A DNA stretch of 64,000 nucleotides from assembly GCA_014529385.2 (NCBI GenBank), contig CM043967.1, positions 3,500,001 through 3,564,000 of the forward strand, written 5' to 3'. The translations under genes and the position numbers were made by a program. Origin of the DNA: Adiantum capillus-veneris. Taxonomy: Eukaryota; Streptophyta; Polypodiopsida; Polypodiales; Pteridaceae. Under the pieces are notes generated by a model that was given only the letters and a program-made list of their open reading frames with translations, was not told the origin of the DNA and did no database searches. Below, one piece after another: positions 11,806 through 23,473 of this stretch (position 1 is the first letter of the stretch; each line of letters begins with the position of its first letter).

Positions 11806-11966
11806 TGTCAGGACAAGGGCAAGGCCAGGGAGTCATGGACTGGGCCAAGGGTCGGACTAGGCAGTGTGGACAAGGGAATCCGGCTAGTGCAAAGGGCTAG
11901 GAGTATGCCTATATAGTGGGAGGTTGGGAGGTGGATTCCAGGCTCTAGTCACCCCTAGGCTTTACA
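11806..11966 (+). repeat. Gypsy A 5' LTR
   Basis: It begins TGTCAGGACAAGGGC and ends CTTTACA. A TATATAG box (about 11910) sits about 55 bases before the LTR end, so the transcribed LTR part is very short. Confidence 0.9.
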
Positions 11967-11967
11967 C

Positions 11968-11980
11968 TGGTATCAAGAAC
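11968..11980 (+). promoter_or_regulatory. Gypsy A primer-binding site, atypical
   Basis: TGGTATCAAGAAC directly follows the 5' LTR. The first seven bases fit initiator tRNA-Met and the rest diverge from TGGTATCAGAGC, so it is either mutated or uses another tRNA. Confidence 0.65.
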
Positions 11981-12765
11981 AAGGTTTATTCTAGGCAAGA
12001 GGGGTGGGTCGTAGACCACTACTTTTTTTGGGCATGCACATGCAAGCTTTGAGGGAAAAGGAGTTGGAGGCGGGCATGGCCGCCTGCTAAGCAACAAAAA
12101 ATCACACCTAACGAGCGTGTGCAGGCGGGCTTGGCCGATGGAGGGAGCAAAGCTCGACCTCCGCCATCCTTGGCACTGTGGATCTCTACGGATGCGCGGT
12201 GCCCCTGCGAGCACTTCGCGCTTCTTCGGCGACCCCGGTGGAGCACCACACGGGGTGCTACGACTTCTTTCGACGCGGCCTGTAGTGCCATAGCCTCTGT
12301 GAGAAGCTTTGCTTTCACATGGGCTTGCCCTAAGGTCCAAAAGTGGACTTTTTTTTTTTGGACTAAAGGGGCATGCCCACCCGACATGCAAGGGATACCC
12401 ACCAAACATGCCGTCGACCTCACTTGAGGGTGCAAGCAAATTGACAAAGGCACTCCAGAAGGCAATCCGTTTGCTGCAGACAAGCTTAAAGTGAAGGAAA
12501 TTTTGATTGCCCCCTTGGTGTCCGAAATCAATAGATACCTTGAAACCTTCAGCCAACTGCGACAACTCTACTCGGTACCCTTGAACGGGTGAATTTACGG
12601 TTCACTAAAGCTTGGACTACCAACAAAATTACCGATCGCTTCAAGCTTGGAGCACAAACATAATTAGCACGGCTAATTACCCGTTGGGGTGCATTATACG
12701 ACGACGGGATTATTTTTCGACTCCAGGTATTTTTCCTTCTATTCCTTCCACTGCACAGTGTTGCC
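11981..12765 (+). other. Gypsy A untranslated leader
   Basis: About 785 bases between primer site and gag, GC-rich around 12050-12300. It holds antisense open frames of 170-206 codons with no recognisable domain, which I treat as chance frames in GC-rich DNA. A T10-type run lies at about 12351, inside GTCCAAAA...TTTTGGAC, which could pair as a hairpin. Confidence 0.6.
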
Positions 12766-13969
12766 ATGGATTCAGATATCAATATGACTTTTGATTTTGA
12801 GCATCATATGCCTGATCCTGCCCGTGATGGCTCGTGGCCCGATGCTCTCACAGAGAGTGCCCACGACGCTACGGTGGGTGATGACGCTTATGAATTGCTT
12901 GATATTCAAGAATTTCGTGCAATTCAGATACACATATTAGTCATGGAAGGAAATTTTGCATCTTTAAATGAAAACGTCACTAAATTATCTATAGTAGTGA
13001 TACAACTTACGCAGCAATAGCAGGCCAAGGGCCCTGTTGACACACACATGCATGAGCAAACTGCTACTCAGGGGCAAGGCCCTTCTGATCATGGACAGGG
13101 TCCATCTCCCGATGGTTTGCACACTCTCACTGCAAGGGAGGTGGATGAGTTGTTGAAAAACACCAACCACCGACTTTTAAGGGAGAAGATCGAGATCGCA
13201 ATAAGGATGCAGTGAATATCTTTCTCAGCAAGTGGGATGGATTCACGCCTTACGGCGTACTCCGGATCAGTCAGAGCACTGCAAACAAGCTTGACTCTGG
13301 AAGGCAAGGCCTGCAAGTGGTGGATGTCTCTCAAGGAGAAGAATATCATACCACAGAGTTGGGCAGCCTTTGAGGCTATGTTTCGCAAAGAATTCTTGCT
13401 TACAAATGAGGCAGATCGGAATTGGACGGCTTGGGACACGTGTTCCATGCGCCAACACCCATCATTACTTGAATATATCTCTCACTATCGGGATGTTATC
13501 CTCAAGTTGGAAGGACTAGACACCTTTCAACAAGTACGTGGGTTTATCTGCGGTCTGACGCCAAAACTTAAGAAGCACGTCAAGACTCAAGACCCCAAAA
13601 CACTTGAGGAGGCCATAGTGAAAGCACACATTCATGATGATCCAGATGAAAAGAAATCACATAATAATCACGTGCCTACTAATACACATGGTAATACACA
13701 CACACACACACACACAGTATGGGCACAATAAAATGAAATTTATAGTAGCCAATTCTGAAGCAGCTAAAAAACTCAAGGGGTCCAGAGGTCCTCTCTCTCC
13801 TGAGGATTTTGATAAGGCTAAAAAAGAGAAATTATGTTTTCAATGCTTGGGAAGCGGTCATGGCAAAAAGGATTGTCCCAAGGGGAAATTTGCTGCTCAT
13901 GGCAAGGAGAAAGCAGTGCACATGGTGCAAGGAGAATCCAGTGCACACGGTGCAACTGCTGCCTCTTGA
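12766..13969 (+). pseudogene. gag: Gypsy A Gag, broken
   Basis: ATG 12766 opens an 84-codon frame (MDSDINMTFDFEHHMPD...) ending in TAG 13018-13020. The frame continues beyond it until about 13170. A further frame change near 13237 leads into the retrotransposon Gag core (ACKWWMSLKEKNIIPQSWAAFEA, then CGLTPKLKKHVKTQDPKTLEEA) up to 13731. A (CA)n-like run at 13697-13715 coincides with another frame change. The zinc knuckle CFQCLGSGHGKKDC lies at about 13838-13879. At least three lesions make it non-functional. Confidence 0.82.
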
Positions 13970-16020
13970 GTCTTCCTCAAGATTCTCTATAGTGGAAGTA
14001 ACGCACACCGAGGTGGTGCATGAATGTTGTTTCAGAGCTTCCATGTGGCAACAGACCTTCGAACCACATGAGTTAGTACATATGCACGAATCTTTGCAAG
14101 GGCACAAGGTGCGCATCTTGGTAGATGACGGTGCTACTCACAATTTCATTAATTATGGATTGGTAAAAAAAACTCAAATTGCCTCAAAGTCCAAGTACCC
14201 ACCGTTACAAGGTAGCAATGATGAATGGATATGATGCTGAAATCTGGTATACTCAAGTCCGAGTTGTACCATTGGAAGTACAAGGCTACTCCACATCCTT
14301 GGATTTTCAGGTTATGAACATAGAGAGACAGACGTGGTCCTTGGTAGGGAATGGTTGCATAGCCTAGGACCATCACTGAAGCGTAGCTATGAGCACAACA
14401 ACTTGATGTTTGAATCCCATGGCGCACATGTGTTGTTGTTAGGAGAGAAGGATGTGCCTTCTTCACCACTAATATGTACAACTGAGCTTATGCATCTCGT
14501 TTCTGATAATGAAATAGATCAAGTTTTCTTTTGTTACTCATTGTCTTATTTTCTCTCTAACATCGAATCTGTTGAACATTCCTCAACGCCGCATGCTTCT
14601 CTCTCATCTCTTCCACCAATGGCTACTTCCCAACAAGCAAAGGTTGCTAGTGATTTAAAAAATTTATTAAAGGAATTCACGATGTTTTTCCTAATGATTG
14701 CCATCAGGATTACCGCCGACACGATTAGGGCAACATAGCATCGACGTGGTTGCAAGCAGTAAACCAATCAGTAAACCGCCCTATAGCATGAGTTACTCTG
14801 AAGCTGCTGAGGTGGAACGTCAGCTTGCTGACTATCTTAGCAGAGGGTTTATCAAACCCAGTTCTTCGCCATGGGCTTCTCCTATCCTATTAGTGAAGAA
14901 AAAAGACGGTAGTATGTGCATGTGTGTAGACTACCGTGGCTTAAATGCGGTTACTGTTAAGAACAAGTACCCATTGCCACGCGTGGATGAGTTGTTCGAC
15001 AAGCCCACTCATGCTCGTATTTTTACAAAAATAAACTTGTGGTTAGGTTATCACCAAGTACGTATTCAACTTGCTGATATACCCAAAACTGCATTCCGAA
15101 CAAAGTTTAGACACTACAAGTTTTTGGTTATGCCTTTTGGGTTAACCCCGCAACATTCATGACACTTATGGATAGTGTCTTGAGGCCGTACTTGGGCAAA
15201 TTTGTCATCGTTTTTCTCGATGACATTCTAGTATACAGTGCTTCTGAAAAAGAACACTTACAACATCTGAGATAGGTGTTCGAATTGTTACGAAAAAATT
15301 AATTATATGCCAAGGAATCTAAGTGTGATTTTTTGAAGGAAGAAATTCACTATCTTGGGCATGTTATTTCAGCTACCGGGCTACATATGGATCAATCCAA
15401 AGTGGATACCATTCGGCAGTGGCCTTCTCCTAAAAATTTGGAAGAGTTGCAGATTTTTTAAGGATTTGCAGGTTTTTATTGAAGGTTCATTAAAAACTAT
15501 GCTAATATTACTGTTCCCATGATGGACCAACTGAAAGGCAAAGGCAAAGCTTTTCAGTGGGGACCCGTTCAACATCATAATTTTGATACACTCAAGGATG
15601 CATTAGCTACAAGTCCAATACTAGCTATTGTAGATCCTTTGAAACCATTCATTTTGGAAATGGATGCCAGTGATCGTGCTATTGGAGCAGTCCTGCTACA
15701 AGACGGGCGGCCAATTGCATTTGAAAGCAAGAAGCTTGATGCATCACAACAGAACTACTCTGCTTATGAACGCGAACTCTATGCAATAGTGTCTGCCTTG
15801 AAAACATGGAGACATTATTTGTATGGTGCTCAGTTTGAGATTGTGTTTGACCATGAAAGCATTAAATGGTTTACACAACAAACCGATTTGAAGGTTCGGA
15901 AAGCCAGGTGGGCTGAGATTCTTCAGGAATATGACGCCAAGCTCGGGTATCGTAAAGGACAATACAATGTGGTGCCTGATGCTCTTAGTCGTATGCCAGA
16001 GATCAATTCTCTCTTGTTCA
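13970..16020 (+). pseudogene. pol: Gypsy A protease, RT and RNase H, broken
   Basis: The protease active site LVDDGATHNFI is at about 14119-14150 (DDG in place of the usual DSG/DTG). The RT covers about 14760-15500: [37 protein letters not shown], then after a frameshift near 15150 the catalytic FLDD at 15214-15225. TAG, TAA and other stops follow near 15272, 15300 and 15460. RNase H occupies about 15519-16000 (DASDRAIGAVLLQDGRP, YERELYAIV, DALSRMPE) and is open. The RT fold is complete in outline but cannot be translated. Confidence 0.85.
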
Positions 16021-17571
16021 CGGAACTTCGTAGTGAATTTTTGGATTCTCTAAAGGGAAAATATGAGCAGGATGACGCATATTCCAAAGTGTGGAGCCAT
16101 GTACAAATGAGGGATCCTTCTCACTCCAATGATGGTAGTGTAGCTTTAACCTCCACACACAGTTCTCCTCTGTTGAGTGATGAACTACAGCGATGGAAGA
16201 ATTTTACCATCGATAATGGGTACCTATTTCATAACGGGAGAGTTTGTGTACTGACGGACACAGACATTCGGCACCAAATTCTTTATGAATGTCATGATAG
16301 TCCAAGTGAAGGGCACCCAAGTATTAGAAAGACTTATGCTCTTGTACGATGACAGTTTTACTGGCCAGGTTTACATGGCTTTGTTCAAGATTATGTCTTG
16401 CATTGCCAAAAATGTTAGGTTAACAAAGCAGAGCGCCTGAAAGCAAGAGGACTCTTACATCCTTTGAAGATTCCCAATGGTAAATGAGAAAGTATCCCTA
16501 TGGATTTTATTGTGGGTTTACCAACCACTATATGAGGTCATGACTCAGTATGGGTGGTCATAGACCGCCGGTTGACTAAACTATGTAAGTTTATTCCAAG
16601 TAAATCAACGATTAAGACTCCAGAATTAGCCAAGCTATTTGTGGACAACCTATACAAGTTGTATGGCTTGCCAAGTAACATTGTTAGTGATCGTGATCCC
16701 AAGTTTAACAGTCATTTTTGGAGGGTTGTGGTTAAACGATTGGGTACACAACTAAACCTTAGTACAACCGATCATCCCAAAACGGATGGTCAAACTGAAC
16801 GAGTTAACCAAGTGCTAGAGAATATGCTACGTGCATACATTAGCAAGAAATGATTAGACTGGGAAGAATACCTACCTCTTCTTGAGTTTGCTTACAACAG
16901 TGCTAAGCATGTCACGACTGGATTTAGTCCTTTCATGCTCATGTATGGGTTTCAACCTAGGTCACCAGTTACGGTGGGGTTGGCAATCGAAAAACTCCAA
17001 AAGGTTAAGGATTTTCTCCAAGACCACGTGGATATGCTGAAACTTGCTCGTCAGAACGTCCGACAAGTGCAGGATCGGTATAAGAAGTATACTGATGTGA
17101 AACGTCGGCAAGTTACCTTTGAGGAAGGGGAGGAAGTATTTTTACGTGTGCTAGAGCATTCAGAAAGTCTGAAAACTGGGCCAGCACCTAAATTATCTCC
17201 ACGATATTGTGGGCCTTTCAAAATACTCAAGCTAGTGGGTGATCGTGCCTACAAACTATCGCTACCTACACATTCTCGTATTCATCCGGTGTTTCATGTA
17301 AGCCGTTTACGTAAGTGGTTACATGGGGACGACAATGTCACTGGCCAATAGATACTGGTCTATTTTGTTGAACTTCCTACCTTACCGCACGAACCTGAAC
17401 GAATTCTCGACTATCATGATTTACGTACGCGTCATCATGTACGCCGACAAGCTTTAATCAAGTGGAAAGATCGACCTGAGGAAGATGCCACTTGGGAAAA
17501 CATTAGTGTTCTTAAGAAGAAGTTTCCCTCTTTTGTTTTCGAGGATGAAAACTCTTCCTTAAGGGGGGAGT
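16021..17571 (+). pseudogene. pol: Gypsy A integrase and chromodomain, broken
   Basis: The zinc-binding start of integrase (HDSPSEGHPSIRKTY, then HCQKC) is at about 16290-16420. The catalytic core follows: MDFIVGLP (16501), SDRDPKF (16687), DGQTERVN (16784). Four or more stops interrupt it; those at 16350, 16533 and 16850 fit CGA-to-TGA changes and one near 16417 fits CAG-to-TAG. The C-terminal part ends in HPVFHVSRLRKW. After a TAG (17349-17351) a chromodomain follows at 17352-17571 (RQALIKWKDRPEEDATWEN), which in related elements directs integration to heterochromatin. Confidence 0.85.
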
Positions 17572-17573
17572 AA
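17561..17573 (+). promoter_or_regulatory. Gypsy A polypurine tract
   Basis: AAGGGGGGAGTAA lies directly before the 3' LTR. Confidence 0.85.
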
Positions 17574-17722
17574 TGCCAAGACAAGGGCAAGGCCAGGGAG
17601 TCATGGATTGCGCCAGGGGCCGGACTAGGCAGTGTGGACAAGGGAATCTGGCTAGGAGCATTGCTTATATAGTGGGAGGTTGAGAGGTGGTTTCCAGGAT
17701 CTAGTCACCCCTAGGCTTTACA
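17574..17722 (+). repeat. Gypsy A 3' LTR
   Basis: It matches 11806-11966 with substitutions and a deletion of about 12 bases near the TATA region, and is followed by the duplication TTGCC. Confidence 0.9.
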
Positions 17723-17727
17723 TTGCC

Positions 17728-17919
17728 GAGTTGGTTTTTTGGTGGTCAAGGGATGCCTTGAGTTGCGTGTTCGTAAGGTTGGCCATCAATTGCCGATTTG
17801 CCAGCGGTCACTCGCATGGGTACCCTGCTCCTTGAGCTACGAGCAAAAGTACCTTGAGTTGTGGGAGTTATTACTGATTGTGGGTTTACCACTTGAGTTG
17901 TTGTAGGGAGCTATTGTGC
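17728..17919. other. Spacer between gypsy A and gypsy B
   Basis: No gene seen. The last five bases TGTGC (17915-17919) are the left copy of the gypsy B target duplication. Confidence 0.7.
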
Positions 17920-18320
17920 AGTAATGGAATTGGCCTATTTAACTTGAGAGTAGCGGAAATTAATGAGAGTACTTTTGAGAAATAACTTTGTGAGCATAAC
18001 GGGTGAACATATTTGAAGATGGCAACATAATCATAGCAATTAGTTAACTTGGCATGAACAATACTTTTGCAAGAGAGAGAATTTAGAGAACATGACAACA
18101 GTTGAGGACCAGATTTATGTGGAGCCGGTCCTCCCCTCCAATAGGCATTTGTATTATGATTTCTCCCATTAAGAGAGACTTGTTATAATACACTCTTTGT
18201 GTTCCTTGTGACCTAGGTGATGCAATGAAGATGGAAAGCTTCATGCATCACAAACATAACATAAACTTAAAAAGAAAGCTTTAACTATCCCAAGCCTCAG
18301 TCCCAAGACCTCAAACACCT

Positions 18321-18668
18321 TCGAAGGTGGAGAGAGCTAGCAGGGAATGAGGGTAGGGAAGAGGAAGAAGAAACATTTTGTAGGAGAAAGAATTAGTTCC
18401 TCACTTATAATACTCTTGTTGCTAGCATACATAATAGCATAGTAATGAAGAAGAAGGAGATGGCAAGCTTAAGCATTGAAGCATGGCTCTTGGTTCGAAG
18501 GTGGAGAGAGCTAGCAGGGAATGAGGGTAGGGAAGAGGAAGAAGAAACATTTTGTAGGAGAAAGAATTAGTTCCTCACTTATAATACTCTTGTTGCTAGC
18601 ATACATAATAGCATAGTAATGAAGAAGAAGGAGATGGCAAGCTTAAGCATTGAAGCATGGCTCTTGGT
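18321..18668. repeat. 174-bp tandem duplication within gypsy B 3' LTR
   Basis: The segment starting TCGAAGGTGGAGAGAGCTAG at 18321 restarts at 18495 with near-identical sequence. The other LTR has a single copy (about 25720-25890). The duplication therefore arose after insertion, or in the copied RNA after LTR synthesis, and the near-identity of the two units says it is young. Confidence 0.92.
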
Positions 18669-19261
18669 TGGATTTGCACTCCATAGCCAAGAGTGTTGGT
18701 GTAGGCTCTCAACCTCTACTTGCTTGGAGAGGGAGCTCTTGCACTTTGCATAGCACACAATGAGAGTGCTTGTGAGTGTGTGTGGGTGAGTATACCCCTC
18801 AAGCAAGCCCCCTCCTTGCTAGGTCGACCCCCCCTTCTAGATCATAATTGAAGCTCATTGGCTCTTGCCAAGCCTAGCCAATCACAAGCTTGGGCCATTT
18901 CTAGCATTAGGTGTAGGCTTGGGACAAGTGTCCCCCTTTCCCCTTTGAGAGAGAGGACTTGATAAATGCAAAAACAATTAGATAATTCAAGTAATTTATC
19001 ATTGGAACCCTTTGAAGCTTAGCCAATAGGCTTCAAGCAATACATGAAGGTAACATGGGTAGGGACCTGACATGTGTCCTTGCTACCTCTTCAAGTTGGG
19101 GCTTCCCTTGTGTGTGTGAGTGTGTGTTCTCTATCTAATCCCTAGGAAAAGGGCTCGCCCCCCCTCTTGTAGGGATGCTTTTGACTTTAGGTGTTCAAGC
19201 ACCTTACTCACCAAGCATGACAAAGCACTTGAACTAGGAGGTATTCCCAAAAGCATCTCAG

Positions 19262-19470
19262 GCAAGCATGTCAAGGCACCTCAAGCACCTTAATCCAGTG
19301 GCAAGTCAAGCACCTCAAGCATGGAGTAAGTCAAGCACCTCAAGCACCTTAATCAAGCACCTCAAGCAGGACAAGCACCTTAATCAAGCACCTCAAGCAG
19401 GACAAGCACATCAAGCACGACAAGCACCTCAAGCAGGACAAGCACCTCGAGCTTGGGCCGGGTTCCCACC
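19262..19470. repeat. AAGCACCTC minisatellite in gypsy B 3' LTR
   Basis: Degenerate tandem units of AAGCACCTC(AAGCA) with spacers such as GGACAAGC or CTTAATC. The matching array in the other LTR (about 26490-26615) has fewer units, so the array length is unstable. Confidence 0.88.
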
Positions 19471-19760
19471 TCAAGCTCAGCCCTAGCTTACCTAAGGTCA
19501 AAAAGGTCAAAGGACTTTTACACACATTATTGGAGGTCTTCAATGAAGCTAACCCTAAGGTCTTTATGCTTCATTGGTTAGCCTTGCTCTTTGATAGACC
19601 ATCTCCTATTTGGGCCCCTTTACCATTGGCCCCGTGTTGAGATAGATCTATAAGCACATATCTATATCTTAACACTTGTTCCCGTTTACTCTCCCACATT
19701 AAGTGATCAATTTAATATGAGAAAATCATTTGGGTTGGTTAGATATTAGATTTTATGACA

Positions 19761-19775
19761 TTACCTCTCTCTTGA
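19761..19775 (-). promoter_or_regulatory. Gypsy B polypurine tract
   Basis: On the minus strand GATTTCAAGAGAGAGGTAA immediately precedes the 3' LTR. Confidence 0.75.
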
Positions 19776-20120
19776 AATCAGAGTCGTCCTCGACTATGAG
19801 GTAGAAGAGATAAAGCCTTAGTCATTAGTCAATCGTACTTAGCGGGTAGAGGATCCCTTTTTTACCCTACGACATCTTTCCAAGATGGATGACTAATTCA
19901 TTTGGTGCTTGGGAGACATAGTTGTCGCAAGCATGTCTACTCTTTAGTCCATTTCATTCTCCCAAAGTAGAGTGACAAATTCTACTTGGTGTTTGAGAGA
20001 CGTCGTCATCACAAACATGATTCTAAGCATGCATACTAGTTAAATTTGTGCACAAGTAAGAAGAGGACTAGTCTTATAAGACAAAAACATGAGTCATTTA
20101 AAAGAAATTTGTACATTTGC

Positions 20121-21619
20121 TTACTCTAATGTAGCATTGTAAGCATTGACAAGGTTCATACTATCCTTAAGCTGTACTCCTTGCATCCATCTAGCATCTT
20201 CAAAAGGATAATTTTTGAACTTAATAAGATACCGTCGGATAATCTTACCATGTCGTAGTACCTTGTCTTCATGCCAAAGGACAGCTTTGGGTTGTAGCAC
20301 CTCTTCTTGGTCTTCAACTTTGGGAGGGTCTTCAATAATTGGTTCAGTTGGTGGCTCTCCTTTGTAGGGCTTAAGTAGGCTTACATGAAAGGCATTGTGT
20401 ATAAGCCAATGGTTGGGCAACTTGAGTTGATAAGCCGTCTCATTGATGGGTTTCAAGATCTGGAAAGGACCATAGTATCTTTTTGCTAGTTTAGCATAAT
20501 ACTTTTGATGGCCCGTAGGATTTTTGCCCGTTGTTTGCCTTAATCGAGCCTTAAGAAACTTAAGTAAGACCCAATCATTTTCTTTGAACATTAAGGCTCT
20601 TCTGTGCTTATCAGCAACAGCTTTTTGCCTTTGTTGAGAGATGGATATTACCTCCCTAATCTTTTGAAAAGATTCTTGTAGGTCACGGCTATACTTATCG
20701 GCGGCGAAGATCTTCCCATGTACTTTGAGTAGCAAGGGACTTTTAGGTCTTCCCTCAATGATCTCAAAAGGTGCTTTTCCCGTAGAAGTATGTACAGTAT
20801 TATTGTAAGCATACTCTACAAGAGGTAAGTACTTTTCCCATTGTGAGCGTTGATCTACTTCGGTAACATACGTCTTGAGTAGATCGAGTATCGTAAGATT
20901 GGCTATCTCACTTTGGCCATCCGTTTGTGGGTGATAGGCCGAAGAGAAATTCAATCTTGTTCCTAGATTTTCAAAGAGACCTTTCCAGAAATTACTGGTC
21001 ATTCTAGGATCTCTATCTGACACGATGGATGTGGGTAATCCATGGTGCTTGAAAATCTGAGATATGAAGAGATTTGCCATTTGATGTGCCTTAATAGTCT
21101 TTTTGACAGGAATCAAATGTCCTTGCTTGCTAAACCTGTTGACTATTGTCCATATTCCTGTATTCCCATGGATAGACTTGGGTAATCCAAAGATGAAATC
21201 CATGGATATACTCTCCCATGGTGAATTTGGAATAGCAATGGCTGGAGTAATCCAGGTTGCTTCCCTCTATCATACTTGGTCTTTTGGCATACTACACATT
21301 TTGATACATACTCTTGTATGTCCACTTTCATGGTAGGCCAATAGAAGTACATCTCTACTCCTCGGAGAGTAGGTTGAATACCTCTATGCCCCGCATATGG
21401 AGGAGCATGGGATTCATACATAACTTTCTCACGAAGGGAATGGGTAACACATAGCCTATTGCCGTGGAGAAGATAACCATCCTGCAAGGTGAATGGTTCC
21501 TCTTTCTTCCCCAAAGCAAGGGCTGACATTATGTCTCTAAAGTCAGGGTCAGTAGCATACTCATCTATCATAGAGGATAGATCATTGTGAGTAGCTATAG
21601 ACACCTCATTAACTTTTGG
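20121..21619 (-). pseudogene. pol: Gypsy B integrase with chromodomain-like tail, frameshifted
   Basis: After the TGA ending the RNase H part the same frame continues to about 21235: HHCC zinc finger ESHAPPYAGHRG ... CVVCQKTK. A one-base frameshift then leads to the core (MDFIFGLP, SDRDPRMTSNFW, DGQSEIAN; the three catalytic acidic residues are present). The C-terminal half is intact to the stop at 20121: a GPFQILK/HNAFHVSLLKPYKGE stretch, then IIRRYLIKFKNYPFEDARWMQG, which resembles a chromodomain. Confidence 0.88.
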
Positions 21620-23473
21620 TCATCGTGAAAGTGCATCGGCTACTTGATTGTGCTTACCAGCTATGTGAGCAATATGGAAATTAAATTGCGAAAGAAAATT
21701 TGCCCACCTCATTTGTTTGTCGGAAAGCTTGGTTTGCGTCATGAAATACTTGAGACTTTGGTGGTCGGTTCGTAGGATAAATGGAGTCCCCAATAGGTAG
21801 TGCTTCCATGTGTCTAGGGCATGTAGAATAGCTAAAAGATCTTTCTCATAAATGCCCAAGACTCGTTCATCAATATTGAGCCTTCGGCTCTCATATGCTA
21901 TGGCATGCCCTTCTTGAAGCAAAACTGCTCCAAGGCAATCACCACAAGCATCACATTGGACCTGAAATGGCTTTGAGAGATCCGGAAGCACGAGGACTGG
22001 TTGGGAAAGAAGCTTCTCTTTGAGATTTTCAAAAGCATTTTGCTCCTTAGCACTCCATACAAACTTAACGTTCTTCTTAGTTAAGTCGTGTAGTGGTCCT
22101 GCTACTTGAGAGAATTTTGCTATGAAGCGTCTATAGTATGCACACATACCAACAAAGCTTCTTAGCTCATGTAGATTTCTTGGGTTAGGCCATGCTTTTA
22201 TTACCTCTAACTTTGATGGATCCATTTGGATACCATTTTTAGAGATAATATGACCTAGGTATTGAATCTCTTGAAGGAAGAATTCGCTTTTCTTTTGGTT
22301 GAGATAAAGCTTGTTCTCCCTCAATGCTTGAAAAATCACTTCGAGATGTTGCTTATGTTCCTCCAAAGACTTGGAGTAGATGATGATATCATCAAAGAAC
22401 ACTCCAGTGAATTTGCGATATGGTCTAAAAATTTTCTCCATCAAACGATTGAACGTAGCCGGTGCATTAGTCAAGCCAAAAGGCATGACTAGATATTCAT
22501 AAAGACCAAACGTTGTGCGAAACACGGTCTTTGAGATATCTTCATCCACTATCCTTATTTGATGATAGCCACTCTTAAGGTCAATCCTACTGAAGTAGGT
22601 AGAGCCTTGTAGCTTATCAAACAGATCTTCTACCCGAGGTACGGGAAATCTATTTTTGATAGTGATATGGTTTAGTTTTTGATAGTCTACACACATACGG
22701 TATGTACCATCTTTCTTTTGCACTAAAAGGACTGGGGAACAAAAGGGAGAGGAACTAGGCCTCACTATCCCTTTGTCTACCAGCTCTTGTACTTGCCTCA
22801 TGATCTCCTCTTGTTGAGCTTGTGAGAGTCGATAAGGAGGCTTGTTAGGTGGTGAGCTTCCAGGAAGGAGCTCAATACGATGGTCATCATCCCCTCGTTT
22901 TGGAGGTAAGTCCATAGGGATATCATCGATGAACACATCTTGGAATCCTTTTAGAAAATTAGACAAGTCTAACTCTTCTTGATTCCCATTATTTACATTT
23001 GATGAAACATTAGTATCTTTTAGAGACTCTTTGACAAAAATCATGTACGCAGAAATTGAGCTCTTCATTGACTTATCAAAAGCAAGAGGATTTACAAGTG
23101 GAATAGTGCGACCATGGTCACTAGCATCTATATACATGTTCTTTCCCCTATAGGTGAAGTAGATTTTTCTTTCAGGGAACTTCATGTTGGCAGCCATGCG
23201 ATCAAACCATGGTGCCCCTAGGATAACATCCTCATGTTGGAGAGGAGAGATGAAGAAGTCTTCTTTGTCAACATAGCTTTGGACATGAAGCCTCAACTTC
23301 CCAATCAAGGGAGTAACGGAGGCTTGTTGTCCCTTGAAAGCTGCATCAGCCACTACTATATCTCCCATCTCAAAAGCTTGAATGCCCAACTTGGTGGCCA
23401 ACTCCATTGATATGAAGTTGAGAGTAGAGCCAGGGTCAAACAAGATGAAGGCATCATGCTCTCTTACCTTTCC
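21620..23473 (-). pseudogene. pol: Gypsy B protease, RT and RNase H
   Basis: The protease begins with ILFDPGSTLNFIS (about 23450), a D-P-G-S variant of the aspartic-protease active site, followed by EDVILGAPWFDRM. The RT has [44 protein letters not shown] and the catalytic FFDD (22386-22397). RNase H has CDACGDCLGAVLLQEG, YEKDLLAIL, RTDHQSLKYF and ends NQVADALSR. There is no frameshift; the segment is bounded by TGA codons at 23474-23476 and 21620-21622, each explicable as CGA to TGA. If those were read through, the enzyme would be nearly complete. Confidence 0.9.

Larger units (their letters stand above)
11806..17722 (+). mobile_element. Gypsy A: complete, inactive Ty3/gypsy element with chromodomain
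   Basis: LTRs of 161 and 149 bp flank gag, protease, RT, RNase H, integrase and chromodomain in gypsy order. The perfect 5-bp duplication TTGCC (11801-11805 and 17723-17727) proves an intact insertion. The coding region is broken by several stops and frameshifts. The LTRs are unusually short for a plant gypsy element and the leader before gag is unusually long (about 800 bases). Confidence 0.93.
17920..19760 (-). repeat. Gypsy B 3' LTR (1,841 bp)
   Basis: It ends ATGACA at 19760, beside the polypurine tract, and matches 25322-26917. It is about 245 bp longer than its partner, mainly because of a 174-bp tandem duplication (18321-18668) and extra copies of a short AAGCACCTC repeat. The outer terminal base is A rather than T (17920). 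Confidence 0.93.

Noticed and set aside
11945-12565. Antisense open frames of 206 and 170 codons in the gypsy A leader
   Set aside because: They overlap each other in different frames, lie in GC-rich leader DNA, run into the LTR and show no domain. Chance frames are the better explanation.
19262-19470. CRISPR-like array
   Set aside because: The units are short, degenerate and tandem without unique spacers, within a plant LTR.
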